From: a virus
DNA length: 50,259 nucleotides
Virus record (IMG/VR): IMGVR_UViG_3300031974_003055
Span: 1 to 50,259 of that record
Reading direction: 5' to 3' (one strand)
Shown: positions 23,709 through 34,101 of the stretch, one piece after another
Layout of the letters: each line of letters opens with the position of its first letter
Numbering within the stretch: the first letter of the stretch is position 1
The notes under the pieces: generated by a model
The model's database searches: none
Seen by the model: the letters and a program-made list of their open reading frames with translations, nothing else
What the model was told of the DNA's origin: nothing
Translations under genes and position numbers: made by a program

Positions 23709-24723
23709 TTTCCTCTCGCATTTGCTCTTTTTTAGCCTCGTGCTCTGCTTGCTCTAGCTCAAACCTTTTAAGAAGATTTTTCCAGAACTTAAACACGCCC
23801 TCTTTGTCTCCCTTCTCTGTCATTTCTTTAAGAGAAACCGCATCCGTTGGTGCCACGACGTACATTCCTTCTTCCTTGCCGTCTTCTGTGATGACAATCT
23901 CCCCTCCTGTAAACTCAGCAACGTCTTCCCCTTTTTTATTTTCAAGGATCATTTTCCCGTCTTCTGCCCTCACATTCTGAGGATTGGTTTCGTGGCTGAA
24001 CTCGCCTGGAGTCATGATTGCAGAACCGCTCTTAGCCTTTACTATACCCCCATCTTCCTCTGTGGGGACTGGAGTATCCTGAAGATTTCCATACGCTGTA
24101 AATGCATCAGGAAGTGTGTCGATCAACAAGTTTTCCGCATCAATTCTCTGCTGTCTGGCAGCCTCAGCAGATCCCGTTGCCCTTTGAAGTTCGCTCCCGT
24201 AAAGAAAGCTCTCCATGTCAAACAAACGCTGAAAATTTTCGTCAGCTACCTTTTGCTCTTGGGCCAGGGTAGCGGCTTGAGCATTTATATCGCCCTGCAT
24301 AGTGCCCAACAAAGCCTGATCGCGGCCTACAGAAATATTTTTAAGAGCTTCGTTTACATTGGCAGCCGCTCTTGGATTGTTGACGTTACGAAGCAAGGTT
24401 GCCTCAGCCCTGTTGGATGCATTTTCAATTTCCTGCCTTCGAGCCTCATTCATCTTGCGAATGTTCTGCTCTAGGTCATAAACCCCCTGATCTACAGATC
24501 GCTGTTGCTTGCCAATGTCAAGCAGCTTTTTGCTGTACTCGTCGTAGGCTTCTTCGCCCTTTTGTTGAATCTCCTCTGCTTCTTCTTTGTCTCTGAAGCC
24601 CTTGATTCCACTGCCTACTGCCTGAGCTATGATGGCAAGGGTGAACGGGTCAATCCCCGCTGTCACCAGGTGTGGCAGGTCATGCCCAAAGATTAGTGTG
24701 TGTATAATGTCAAATGCAGGCAT
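23701..24723 (-). CDS. virion/internal protein candidate, helical, 340 aa
   Basis: A short hydrophobic segment near the start (PFTLAIIAQAVGSGIKGF, residues 26-43) is followed by a long helical, Ala/Gln/Glu-rich body. A beta-rich end contains SGSAIMTPGEFSHETNPQNV and GGEIVITEDG. The layout resembles internal-core proteins of podoviruses, with a membrane-seeking N-terminus. A TAAATTTG box lies five bases before its ATG. Confidence 0.6.
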   Translation of the reverse strand: MPAFDIIHTLIFGHDLPHLVTAGIDPFTLAIIAQAVGSGIKGFRDKEEAEEIQQKGEEAYDEYSKKLLDIGKQQRSVDQGVYDLEQNIRKMNEARRQEIENASNRAEATLLRNVNNPRAAANVNEALKNISVGRDQALLGTMQGDINAQAATLAQEQKVADENFQRLFDMESFLYGSELQRATGSAEAARQQRIDAENLLIDTLPDAFTAYGNLQDTPVPTEEDGGIVKAKSGSAIMTPGEFSHETNPQNVRAEDGKMILENKKGEDVAEFTGGEIVITEDGKEEGMYVVAPTDAVSLKEMTEKGDKEGVFKFWKNLLKRFELEQAEHEAKKEQMREENV

Positions 24724-24728
24724 AGCTA

Positions 24729-24736
24729 CAAATTTA
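24729..24736 (-). promoter_or_regulatory. late -7-like box TAAATTTG
   Basis: On the minus strand TAAATTTG lies in the 21-bp gap before the gene starting at 24723, five bases from its ATG. It fits TAnnTTTG. No TTG lies at the -33 position 20 nt upstream. A transcript from here would be nearly leaderless. Confidence 0.4.
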
Positions 24737-24744
24737 AGTATTTA

Positions 24745-25755
24745 TCATTTATCGTGAGCGAGCTGGATTGGCTCGTACTGGAGGTTGAGGCTGCTGATCT
24801 CAAAATAACCCTTTGATACAGGGATTTGAATAGAGGCTTCAGCAAACTTGCCACGTGCTGGCTCCCCAACCAAAGACGGATGGGCCACACCAATAAGATA
24901 CACGTCTGTATTTGGCTGTTCTAGTTGAAAATCAATTACCCGCTGCAAGTTGTTGTTGGGTGAGGTGTAATTAAATGCCATGTTTTGCGGATCAAAGGCA
25001 GCGTATTCATTCGCAAAAGACCCATCATTAAATGCGGCAACATCCTGGGTAAGAGATGATATGGTTGAGTAGGTCTGATCAACCATTTGTGTGACGCCTA
25101 GTTGCTGACCGTTTGGGAATAAATATCTAGTCCCCTGAGAGTTTGACTGATTGACTGTCAAGATGCAGATCTTCATCTGCAATGACGCTGTCTGAAATAC
25201 TTGAGGTGAGATGCCTGTGTTTGGATCTAAAAACACCTTGTAGTGCGATGGGATAGGACTCTGACCAGGAGTAAAGGGGGAAAACCTTACCCCTGTAATC
25301 CTGCCCAGGTTAAAGACGTTCTTACCAGGAAACAATCCATTTTCTTGAGCTATTGGTCCGTAAGTGGTACCGTTGATGGTCCTTAAAAAGTCAATCGAAA
25401 CAGACTGATTTGGGGCGTTAACGTCCCTGACGTCTATGTGATTGTTGGTTTTCATTACAGACAAAGACCCTTCAAGATTGCCACTCCCTTCAATAGAAAA
25501 GGTCTTAAAGATCTTGTTGTTAGATGACTTTTCGTTAAACGAAACCACCAAAGAACTTGGGGTGGCACTACCATAAAATGTATTGTATTGCTCCCCTGAG
25601 TTGTGCAGCCATATAGGGCTTTCGTATTGAGCATTGACAAGAGGAGAGCTAGGCGAAGACATAAATTTACTCCTCACCCTACTAAAGTCTGAGGAGGCAT
25701 AGCTGTACCTGCTTGTCCATTGATTTGTCTTGTTGCTAAATCCTATTGTTGGCAT
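24745..25755 (-). CDS. nozzle/muzzle C-terminal module as a separate protein, 336 aa
   Basis: The first 110 residues (NQWTSRYSYASSDF, ESPIWLHNSGEQYNTFYGSA, KIFKTFSIEGSGN) match the segment I recall from the end of tail nozzle/muzzle proteins of crAss-like and related podoviruses: W-x-S-x-Y-x-Y, then LYxHN, FYG, pS-x-V and KvFKTxSxEG. Here it is a separate gene, six bases after the 2779-residue protein that carries the preceding nozzle segments. The remaining residues are beta-rich. It is probably assembled into the tail tip beside the giant protein. Confidence 0.65.
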   Translation of the reverse strand: MPTIGFSNKTNQWTSRYSYASSDFSRVRSKFMSSPSSPLVNAQYESPIWLHNSGEQYNTFYGSATPSSLVVSFNEKSSNNKIFKTFSIEGSGNLEGSLSVMKTNNHIDVRDVNAPNQSVSIDFLRTINGTTYGPIAQENGLFPGKNVFNLGRITGVRFSPFTPGQSPIPSHYKVFLDPNTGISPQVFQTASLQMKICILTVNQSNSQGTRYLFPNGQQLGVTQMVDQTYSTISSLTQDVAAFNDGSFANEYAAFDPQNMAFNYTSPNNNLQRVIDFQLEQPNTDVYLIGVAHPSLVGEPARGKFAEASIQIPVSKGYFEISSLNLQYEPIQLAHDK

Positions 25756-25761
25756 GACTTT

Positions 25762-28700
25762 TTATTCCTCTGTGAATTGATCGTAGAATGAAGCATCGCT
25801 AGACCCCTGGAATGGAGTGCCAGAAGTAACAGAGGCGATAGCTTGAAGAGCATCTAAAGTCCCTCCTGGAAGAGTGAATTGGTCAGGCAGCTCCACGAAG
25901 TTAACGGTACCATAAATCTGCAGATTCGACGCGCTGTGCTCATTTATCATAACAAACATAAGATCAGTTAGGTCATTAAATGAAGCAATGCCGTCTTGAT
26001 TAAAGTCACCTGTTTGTTGAGACTCATTACTCGAATATCCAAGGCTAAACGTTGGACGGATAAGAGCATTAACGACACTGTCTGCGAAGTCTGCGTTGTA
26101 AAACTCACTTTCAGTATTCAATGCATTAGAGACAAAGTTTGCTACATCTTGTGTTGTAAATGCCAGTGATGGGTCTACGAAAGCACCCTGTAAGTCATTG
26201 ATAACGTCACCAGTGCCAACGCCAGCTCCATTTATTACTGCATACAAATTGCGCTGATTTTCTGGTAGAGTTGCCCAGGTTTGAGCTGTAAGACTAGTAA
26301 CGTTGCTTGTCTCCCCAGCACCAAGGGAGAAAGAAAACATGTCATCTAGATTAAGGTCTGTGCTTTGGTCCAGCAAAATCTTTATGTTTTGATTGACCTT
26401 GCTCAACACAGAAGACAAGCCCAGCCATCCGCTAAAGCCTGGGACGACAACAGACCCGTCCCCAACAAGGTCTATCATGATGTTTTCTCCGCTCAAAATA
26501 TTTTCAGCTTGGACGCCGCGCAGTCCAATAGGAGAGAAATTAGCCCAGTATCCCCCAATGTTTTCTTCAAGGTTGTCGATCTGTGTTGACACCTCTCCAT
26601 CCAAATACGATGTACTTGTTGACTGATTCAATTCGTTTGGTACTTGAGCAGAAAAAAGGTTTTGCCAATTACGAAGATGGGATATGGCCATCCCAACATC
26701 TCTAGCAACTGCCTCAACAGCATTATGCCAAACACCTCTGTATACCTCTGATTGAATATCAGCCGTCAAATCCCCTTGATACAGGCTATAACCAAGGTTA
26801 TTTGTTATAGTGGATATTTGCTGGAACGTGCTCTCCAACTCTTCATAGATAGATATCAAAGAGGCCTGGCTTTCAGCTTTTCCTTGAACTATGCGAATAG
26901 CCTCGTCTACAGTTTCAGAGATAAACGCTTCATCCCCTTCAGACCACAGAGGATCTTGTAAGCGCGCTCTCAAAAACTCAAGCGTCTCAACGTCAGATAC
27001 GTCAAACCCTTCTTGGAAATCATCTGATGGGCCAGTAAGACCCATGCTTTCTGCAAGATTAAACACCCCTTCAAGAAGTCCGCTAATGTCTGATTTAACT
27101 CCCTCCCAAGTTTGGCTGCCTCCAAGAGATCCAAAAGCAAGGCTGAGTGCTCCAGTTGGCAATGCGGCTTCAACCTCTTCAGCTGTTATAATGCCATCGC
27201 CGTCTGTGTCAAAACTGTTTACAATTCCAGCAAATGCAGCGCCCGTAGATCCGTAGCTGCTTGTTATGGCTGCCGCCAACGTTGCATTTATACCGCCATC
27301 AATTAAGGCTTGCAGGAACTGATTGTCTGTCGAAACATCTATTGAATTAAGAATACGAGCCAAGGCAAAAGCAAGAGAATCTCTGGTGGTGACGACATTC
27401 ACTATCTGTTGATCTTTTGCTTCAAACTGTTCAATCGCAGGAACTGTCACATTGCTATGTATTCCTAACGAGATGTAATTAGAAATCATTTGGGAAAAAC
27501 CAATGTTTTCTTGACCATAGCTTTCTAGCACTGCAAACACAGATAAAGGATCTCCGTTTGTCGCTAGAATATCATTTATAAAGGACAGTGACAAGAATCC
27601 AAATGCATTAGACGGATCAATATCTTCAGCACTAACATTTACTGGATCTGAATAATCTAATTCTGATTCAGGAAGCTCTTCCTTGGACAAGTCAGGTACA
27701 AGGAATGTAGAAGCTCCAAGAACAATTTCATAAATCTGAGAAAGAACACTGAGAAAACTCTCTTCAGCAAATGCCTGGGCCGCTTGTGCTTCCAGTGTAG
27801 CAGCCTCTAGCTCCTCAAGAACATTTTCAGAAATGTAAGCACTTCCAACCGCAAACAACTCAAAGTAAAGTTCAATCTGCTGATTTAGCTTAGCTCGCGG
27901 ATCCAATGCCCCCACGACGCCGCCCAGGGCATCGTCTCCAGCCGCATCACCCCCTACAATATCAGTATTAATGCTAAGGTAATTAAATGAGCCTTCCTTT
28001 GGGAAAACACCTACGCCATATCCTGTGGTGAAAGTATCTGCAATATCTTCTTCAGTAAAAGGCTCCACTGCCCCTCTACCATAGAGTATAGTTTCGCTCT
28101 CGTCATACCAATCGACTAAGTACTGACAAAGTTGCATGATGGATGCACATCGCTCTGCAGCAAGCCATGGAGGTATTGTTAGTATTTGTCCATTTGCCCC
28201 AAACGGAAAGTCTATAAACTCTTGTTCATCTGAAACTATTGGACTACCCCCCACAAAGGCAGTTTGAACTTCCAAGACGGGGTTGGATGGGAAGGAGCCT
28301 GGATTTAGCAGGTTTAGGCCTGAATCATCTATATCATATTCAAAGCCTAGAAGATCAAGGATTCGTGCGTAAACATCTCTAGTCTGCGCAAAAAGAGCTC
28401 TCGTGTTCGACTGCAAACTCTCCTCTACGCTCATCGTCCCAACCTGAGAATCAAAAAATGCTTGAGCTTCATTATCAGCATCAGCTGCCTGCTGAATCAA
28501 ATCTGATATTGCCGCATTTAAATCACTAATATTTCCTGAACCTCCGCCCGTATTAGCAAGAGCTAGTTCTTGTTGAAGCACAGCAATTTGAGCTGTAAGA
28601 GATTCTACTTCAGCCTCTGCTTCACTAAGATTATTTTCTAAGTTAAGATATACCTGTAGGTCTAGCTGAGCTTGCTCTAAATCAGCAATCAAACCAGCCT

Positions 28701-31700
28701 CTTCCTCCAAAGTAAGGTCTCCCTGCTGCGTGGTGAAATCAATAAATTCATCTTCTGCAGTATCAGACGGGAATGCATCGTCCTGGAATACAAAAATAGA
28801 CCCTGTAAAGTCAAGAATATTTTGGTTGTAGGCAGAAATGATATACTCGTCGTGTTCTGCATCATACCCTCCAGCAACTCTCGTTTTTCCAGGAGAGTTT
28901 AAAAGAGTAGAAAACATATCTCTGAAATAAGACTTCATGCCCCTGTCAGAAATAATCGAAACACCTGAAGAAAGATTAAACTTATATACTTCTCCTCTTT
29001 GCTTATTCGCCCAGAATATTGTGTTGCCGTACATAGCAACAGATTCTGGATTTGTGTCACAGCCGTTCTCGCCAGCGTAAAACCTTTGAACGCCAAGAAC
29101 TTTTGATGTAGCAAGAACCGTTTCAGATCCAGAGGCATCAGAAACAATCGTTCTGTTCACTGGAACTGAACTAACCTTTGTGTTTTGCAGAACAAATAGG
29201 CTATCATTATAATCCAATATGCAAGCAATAGAACCGTATGAATTGGGGAGATCTTTAAAAGGCTGCTTTGTGGCGTCATACGAATTAAGCCTCAGTTGTA
29301 CATCTGTGTAGTCGTCTTGATCTGAGAAAATTATGCTTGCATACCTTCTAACCTCAGCAGCGTTAGGATCCACCAATTTTGCCCTACCGTAACTATACTG
29401 ATTTGCTCTTAGAATTGTGTCGCTAAATGTTTCTGACTCTAAATAAAAGTTGAAAAACGCTGGAATGGACGATCCAATGGGTTGGACAATGCTTTGAAAT
29501 TGCCCATCAGAAAGAGGCGCGAGGTTTACAGCGTGTCTTCTAAAGTACACATCTCCATCTTTGAGGGTGAGAGGATTATACTGGTGACTCAATACAGCTG
29601 ATCCAATAGGACCGTTAGGGTCTGGCCCCCTCAAAACCTTGTAAGACTCGCCTATTTCTCTATACGCCACCTCATCGCTATCTCTCAACAAGGAAGGCGT
29701 ATAAATCTCAACTACACACCTGTTGTTCCAGAGTGAAGAGGAATTGGGAAGAATGTTTGTTTGAATTGAGTTGACGCTAAAACCGCTGGCGGTAGGATTG
29801 TTTTTTAGCACCACAAAAGTACCCGTAAGATACTTTGGTATCTCCTCCTGGTTTACAGGCGAGTACAGAGGGTTCTGATCAGTGTCACTCCCAAGTGTGA
29901 CTACGTCAACAATGTCAAACTCCACGTTGTTCGCGTAAATTCTAGCACCGCCCTCGTTGTAAGAAATAACTCTTAGCTTATCGCCTGGTCTATACTGATA
30001 AAACGTATCGCTGCCATCAGCAGGCCTTGCACCAAATGCGTCTACATAAGAGACATCACTGTTGCCTTGAAGGTAATTTAAAGAAACATAGATGTTTCCT
30101 GTAGAAACTACACCCAAGTCATCGTTTAAATCAAACTCTGTGTCCGTTACAAACCCTCCTCCAACGCTATATTGTATAAACTTATCGTATGATGTGTTGC
30201 CAGCATACACAATTTGATAAGAATAAGCCCAAGATGGAGGCTCATTATTAATCTGAATACTGATATCCACTGGGCCTCCAAGCCCCACATTCCCCTCTTG
30301 CTCAGCCATGGGCGGAACAAACGTTGTGCCTAGTGGGAAAACGCTACTTTGTCTCCCATAAAAATCAGAGTACACAATCCCAAAATCGTGAAAAGCGTTG
30401 GCCTTAAACGTTTTTCTATCCGCTGAGTCCCCCCCAACCGCAACAAATGACAACTGTGATGTGATTTCAATATGTGGAATTAATTGCCTATACCATCCAA
30501 GCGGATCCGTAATCGTATAAGAGGGGACATTTTCTGTGCCAGAAAACTCTATCTGATCTTGTTCTATAAAGCTGGTGAAGTTTATGTTGACGTACCCAGT
30601 ATTTTTAATTTCCTTGTTAAGCTTTCCATCAAAAGCATTTAGAGTTTGGACGTCATTAAGGCTATATGGCAAATCATGTACTGACTGTCCATCTGAAGTA
30701 CCTGTAGATACATATCCCATGTAGTATTCAAACGGGTTAATCCAATATCCAAGCGCCAAGCCATTTGGGCTTCCAACAAAACCATCAACCAACAGCTCTC
30801 CATTGGCTGTCATATTAGGAGTTCTGTCAAACACTAAGTCTCCTGCGAGATCACCACTTTCATAATTATAAAGAGAATCGCTTCTCATCGTCTCAAAGTG
30901 CGATCTCAAGGCATTAGGGTTGTTGTACGTGGGGCTAACGTCTGACTCTCCCCCAGCAAAGTAATACAATATCCCATCCCTAAGGGTAGTGGCGTTGACA
31001 CTGCCAATGTCAGCATTTGACCCTGGACCAGCCTCACCATCAACAAGGGTGTAACCTAAGACTCGCCTCAAAATATCCTCTGCATGATCATACTCATTCA
31101 GAAGATTTTCTGAATCCAGAATTTGAGCATTTAATTCATTAACAACTCTTCGTCTAGTGCAAACCAAAGTGCCTGAAGGGTTAGTGTCAGAGGCAGGTCG
31201 TCCTCCATCTAGCGCTGGGTCCACACCACCGCCACTACCCACAGCCCTACCAGGAAGGTCCATGTATCCTAACAGGCGAGTTATAAAACTAAGCTGGAAA
31301 ACTGTAGGCTCGACTCCGTATGACAACGAGGAGGGCATGCTCGCCCCTCCAAGAAAATCTTCTGTGCCAATAGGATACTGAAGTATTCCAAGACTTCCAG
31401 TAATTCCTGTAGCAAAGTTATTATTAATGGGTGGCTCTGAACGATACTGACGCATAACGCCCCCACTATAGGTTCCATTATAGATATTTTTTACATCTAC
31501 TTTTGTGGCCACAGATGTCAACAAATTCGTTAATTCAGAGATGTCTGTAGCCCCATTAATAAGACTTGCCACAGCAGACTTTCTCAAGCAAACCCACCCG
31601 CTGATACGGTTGCTTATCGTTTCAAAGTATTCTGATTCTTTAAATTCAAAGATTTGATCTTGAAATACACCTCCAGCGAGGAGATCACTATCAGGATCAC

Positions 31701-34101
31701 CAGGATTAATCTGAGCAACATACTCGACATGATTGTCAATTAGTGCTTGGTATCTACAGCTAGCGGTGTTTTGGTATCCTCCCTTAATGTCTGGGATGCA
31801 TGTTAAAACTTCTTCGTTTTGTATATCAAGCAAATCCAATGCAAGAAATACATCATCTGTTTGAACATTATTGACTCCAATTAGATCGTAGTATGACCCA
31901 TCTTCATACTTTTTATTGGGATTAAAAATAGTAGGGTGGATACAATCAATAAGACCAAAGGTTACATCAGCCTTGTTGACAATAAAATAGCCGCAGGGAG
32001 GTTGATTAACTGGCTCTGAGTTTTCAGACAAAGTTCGATCCGTAACAAAACACACCTTTTGACCTGATGGGCTTTGAGATGAAAAATAATCGTAGCTGTT
32101 TAGACCTAAATCAATAGAATAACTAGACGTACTCTTTACGTCAATTATGGTAACATCTGATGAAACTAATTGTCCAGGACCCGCTGGACCCTGAGATGGG
32201 AGTATGATTTCAGCTCCTGTGAGAACAGCCCCAATAAATCCTTTTAGTTCTGACCTAGTAATGCTGTTGTTTACCAGCAACCTTACATTAAAAGTCATGA
32301 CCCTTCCGCTTAAGATCAAAGGATTAGACGCAGATGTGCCGTAACAAACCTCTGCAGAGCTCTCGTTAGGAGAGCTGCTATTCCAAACGGCAGAGGGTCT
32401 GTTTTGATAGGTTTCCTCTAGGTTTGCTATAGGATCCCAGCCCAAATCTTTAACAGTAAGATTAGGCATCCCAGAAAAAAGTGATGGAGATTGAACGCTA
32501 CTTACTTTTCCATGCGCTTGTTGGATGGGATTGAATCCCTTGCTCAAAAGCGTGTTCTCAAAAACAGCTCCGCCATCTTCTTGAACCTTGTCTTTGAGGT
32601 CGCTAGATCCGCCTGGGTCGTGAGTGACAAAAATGCTTGAGTGAAAACTGTCTTGAGCCTGATATAGGTGAATGTTTTTATCAGGGTTGCAAGTAATGCT
32701 AATGTTTAATGTTGTGCCAGGGTCAAAAACTTCTGGAGCGCCTGACATGTCTAGCCTAAATCCGCTAACCCTATTGCGCACAAGATCTGTAAATTCACCA
32801 GTCTCAAGATTGAAGTTTGTTTTTTGTGGTAAGGCCCTTACCTCTGGGACAAGCTTTAGATCTACCTCCTGAAAATCGTCAGGTCTTGGCCTAGAAACGT
32901 AAGAGATGTTTGCATCAATAGCGACCTTGTCAAATCCCTCGACATAGTTTCCAAAAAACGACCTGTCATTGCAGATGTCAAATGCCTCCGCAAGTTTGGG
33001 CACGCTATCAAACTGCTTGAAAGTAATGTCTTCAGGAACGTAAGAAATCAATCTATCTCCATAGTATCTATAAGCGTAGTATACGTATGGTATAATTCCC
33101 TCATTGTTTGCATTGACAGCCAGATCACCGTTATGAGGTCCCGTCCACTCTGAACCTGCAGCAGCTTCTGACGACCTTAAGTCATCTATGTAAAACCAGG
33201 CGCCGTCATTCCCCTCCCTGCCGTAAAGTTTAATGTAATCTACGTTCTTGCTTTGCTCTGGGATTCTAACACTAATAAAATTGTACCCCTCAACGTCAGG
33301 AGTAGGGTCAGCACCTTGTCCTAGATAAGCAGGGTTTACAGCAAGTTTAGAGTATATTGAAAACGCACTAACAGTGCCATTGTTGTAAACATTTTGATAA
33401 GCAAATTGGAGACCCCTAGAGTTTCTAAATGCGCTCGATGTTCTAACTGGATCATATCCCCAAACGGGCACGATAGACCTAAGCGGTGTGATTGGGCACA
33501 TTGAGATAAACTCAACAAGCTCCGCATCATTGTACCCAATGTAGTCGCCCCTCAAGCAGGCCAATATGTCTAGACACCTAGGCTCATTATAGTTGTCTGT
33601 GAAATACAAAAATGTTTTTTCACCAACACCCTGACCAGACTCAACGCTTGAAACGTGCGTGACAGAACCCTGAACTACTGAATTGTAGTAGAAGTTAAAA
33701 AATCTGTTTTGAAAAACTATCTGAACATTTCCAACTGCGTCGTCATACATCAACACCCCGTGCTTGCTGGGATTCTGATGCCACATAAAAAAATACACTA
33801 CGCCCTTTGCCTCATCAGTAACGCTTCCAATAATGCTGTATTGAGACTGAGCATCTACGATTCCGTCTCCTGAACCCTCAACACCAATGATCGTGTTGCC
33901 AAGCACAGGCTTTACAACCCCCATGTTTCCAGAGTTGGAGATTTCGTTTCCAGCATCTCCGCTCTCGTCTAGTCCTTTTTTAAATGCGTCAAGACTTTCT
34001 GTTGCCCTTACATTAAGGGCATCGCTCATCTCTGTCTTCTTTCTAACCCTTGTGTCTTTAGACTTAGAAAGGACTCTGGGGAATACTTTGTTTACAGCCA
34101 T
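25762..34101 (-). CDS. giant tail nozzle/muzzle-like protein with EF-hand-like insert, 2779 aa
   Basis: N-terminal features (GLQFAYQNVYNNGTVSAFSI; VDYIKLYGREGN) and the segment near residues 1670-1760 (SVAMYGNTIFWANKQRGEVY; IISDRGMKSYFRDMF; VAGGYDAEHDEYIISAYN) follow the order of nozzle/muzzle (stabilisation) proteins of crAss-like phages. About 1000 further residues follow: a coiled coil near 1804-1852, long acidic helices, an EF-hand-like loop FDTDGDGIITAEEVEA near 2297 and a dockerin-like loop GDFNQDGIASFNDLTDLM near 2694. The product is far longer than usual nozzle proteins. It overlaps the adaptor gene by one base (TAATG). It probably closes the tail and may bind Ca2+ and the cell surface. 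Confidence 0.75.
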   Translation of the reverse strand: MAVNKVFPRVLSKSKDTRVRKKTEMSDALNVRATESLDAFKKGLDESGDAGNEISNSGNMGVVKPVLGNTIIGVEGSGDGIVDAQSQYSIIGSVTDEAKGVVYFFMWHQNPSKHGVLMYDDAVGNVQIVFQNRFFNFYYNSVVQGSVTHVSSVESGQGVGEKTFLYFTDNYNEPRCLDILACLRGDYIGYNDAELVEFISMCPITPLRSIVPVWGYDPVRTSSAFRNSRGLQFAYQNVYNNGTVSAFSIYSKLAVNPAYLGQGADPTPDVEGYNFISVRIPEQSKNVDYIKLYGREGNDGAWFYIDDLRSSEAAAGSEWTGPHNGDLAVNANNEGIIPYVYYAYRYYGDRLISYVPEDITFKQFDSVPKLAEAFDICNDRSFFGNYVEGFDKVAIDANISYVSRPRPDDFQEVDLKLVPEVRALPQKTNFNLETGEFTDLVRNRVSGFRLDMSGAPEVFDPGTTLNISITCNPDKNIHLYQAQDSFHSSIFVTHDPGGSSDLKDKVQEDGGAVFENTLLSKGFNPIQQAHGKVSSVQSPSLFSGMPNLTVKDLGWDPIANLEETYQNRPSAVWNSSSPNESSAEVCYGTSASNPLILSGRVMTFNVRLLVNNSITRSELKGFIGAVLTGAEIILPSQGPAGPGQLVSSDVTIIDVKSTSSYSIDLGLNSYDYFSSQSPSGQKVCFVTDRTLSENSEPVNQPPCGYFIVNKADVTFGLIDCIHPTIFNPNKKYEDGSYYDLIGVNNVQTDDVFLALDLLDIQNEEVLTCIPDIKGGYQNTASCRYQALIDNHVEYVAQINPGDPDSDLLAGGVFQDQIFEFKESEYFETISNRISGWVCLRKSAVASLINGATDISELTNLLTSVATKVDVKNIYNGTYSGGVMRQYRSEPPINNNFATGITGSLGILQYPIGTEDFLGGASMPSSLSYGVEPTVFQLSFITRLLGYMDLPGRAVGSGGGVDPALDGGRPASDTNPSGTLVCTRRRVVNELNAQILDSENLLNEYDHAEDILRRVLGYTLVDGEAGPGSNADIGSVNATTLRDGILYYFAGGESDVSPTYNNPNALRSHFETMRSDSLYNYESGDLAGDLVFDRTPNMTANGELLVDGFVGSPNGLALGYWINPFEYYMGYVSTGTSDGQSVHDLPYSLNDVQTLNAFDGKLNKEIKNTGYVNINFTSFIEQDQIEFSGTENVPSYTITDPLGWYRQLIPHIEITSQLSFVAVGGDSADRKTFKANAFHDFGIVYSDFYGRQSSVFPLGTTFVPPMAEQEGNVGLGGPVDISIQINNEPPSWAYSYQIVYAGNTSYDKFIQYSVGGGFVTDTEFDLNDDLGVVSTGNIYVSLNYLQGNSDVSYVDAFGARPADGSDTFYQYRPGDKLRVISYNEGGARIYANNVEFDIVDVVTLGSDTDQNPLYSPVNQEEIPKYLTGTFVVLKNNPTASGFSVNSIQTNILPNSSSLWNNRCVVEIYTPSLLRDSDEVAYREIGESYKVLRGPDPNGPIGSAVLSHQYNPLTLKDGDVYFRRHAVNLAPLSDGQFQSIVQPIGSSIPAFFNFYLESETFSDTILRANQYSYGRAKLVDPNAAEVRRYASIIFSDQDDYTDVQLRLNSYDATKQPFKDLPNSYGSIACILDYNDSLFVLQNTKVSSVPVNRTIVSDASGSETVLATSKVLGVQRFYAGENGCDTNPESVAMYGNTIFWANKQRGEVYKFNLSSGVSIISDRGMKSYFRDMFSTLLNSPGKTRVAGGYDAEHDEYIISAYNQNILDFTGSIFVFQDDAFPSDTAEDEFIDFTTQQGDLTLEEEAGLIADLEQAQLDLQVYLNLENNLSEAEAEVESLTAQIAVLQQELALANTGGGSGNISDLNAAISDLIQQAADADNEAQAFFDSQVGTMSVEESLQSNTRALFAQTRDVYARILDLLGFEYDIDDSGLNLLNPGSFPSNPVLEVQTAFVGGSPIVSDEQEFIDFPFGANGQILTIPPWLAAERCASIMQLCQYLVDWYDESETILYGRGAVEPFTEEDIADTFTTGYGVGVFPKEGSFNYLSINTDIVGGDAAGDDALGGVVGALDPRAKLNQQIELYFELFAVGSAYISENVLEELEAATLEAQAAQAFAEESFLSVLSQIYEIVLGASTFLVPDLSKEELPESELDYSDPVNVSAEDIDPSNAFGFLSLSFINDILATNGDPLSVFAVLESYGQENIGFSQMISNYISLGIHSNVTVPAIEQFEAKDQQIVNVVTTRDSLAFALARILNSIDVSTDNQFLQALIDGGINATLAAAITSSYGSTGAAFAGIVNSFDTDGDGIITAEEVEAALPTGALSLAFGSLGGSQTWEGVKSDISGLLEGVFNLAESMGLTGPSDDFQEGFDVSDVETLEFLRARLQDPLWSEGDEAFISETVDEAIRIVQGKAESQASLISIYEELESTFQQISTITNNLGYSLYQGDLTADIQSEVYRGVWHNAVEAVARDVGMAISHLRNWQNLFSAQVPNELNQSTSTSYLDGEVSTQIDNLEENIGGYWANFSPIGLRGVQAENILSGENIMIDLVGDGSVVVPGFSGWLGLSSVLSKVNQNIKILLDQSTDLNLDDMFSFSLGAGETSNVTSLTAQTWATLPENQRNLYAVINGAGVGTGDVINDLQGAFVDPSLAFTTQDVANFVSNALNTESEFYNADFADSVVNALIRPTFSLGYSSNESQQTGDFNQDGIASFNDLTDLMFVMINEHSASNLQIYGTVNFVELPDQFTLPGGTLDALQAIASVTSGTPFQGSSDASFYDQFTEE

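Noticed and set aside
17199-34101. Giant crAss-type RNA polymerase among the very large proteins
   Set aside because: No DxDxD catalytic motif. The FDTDGDG match is an EF-hand loop, and other segments look like nozzle or ejection proteins.
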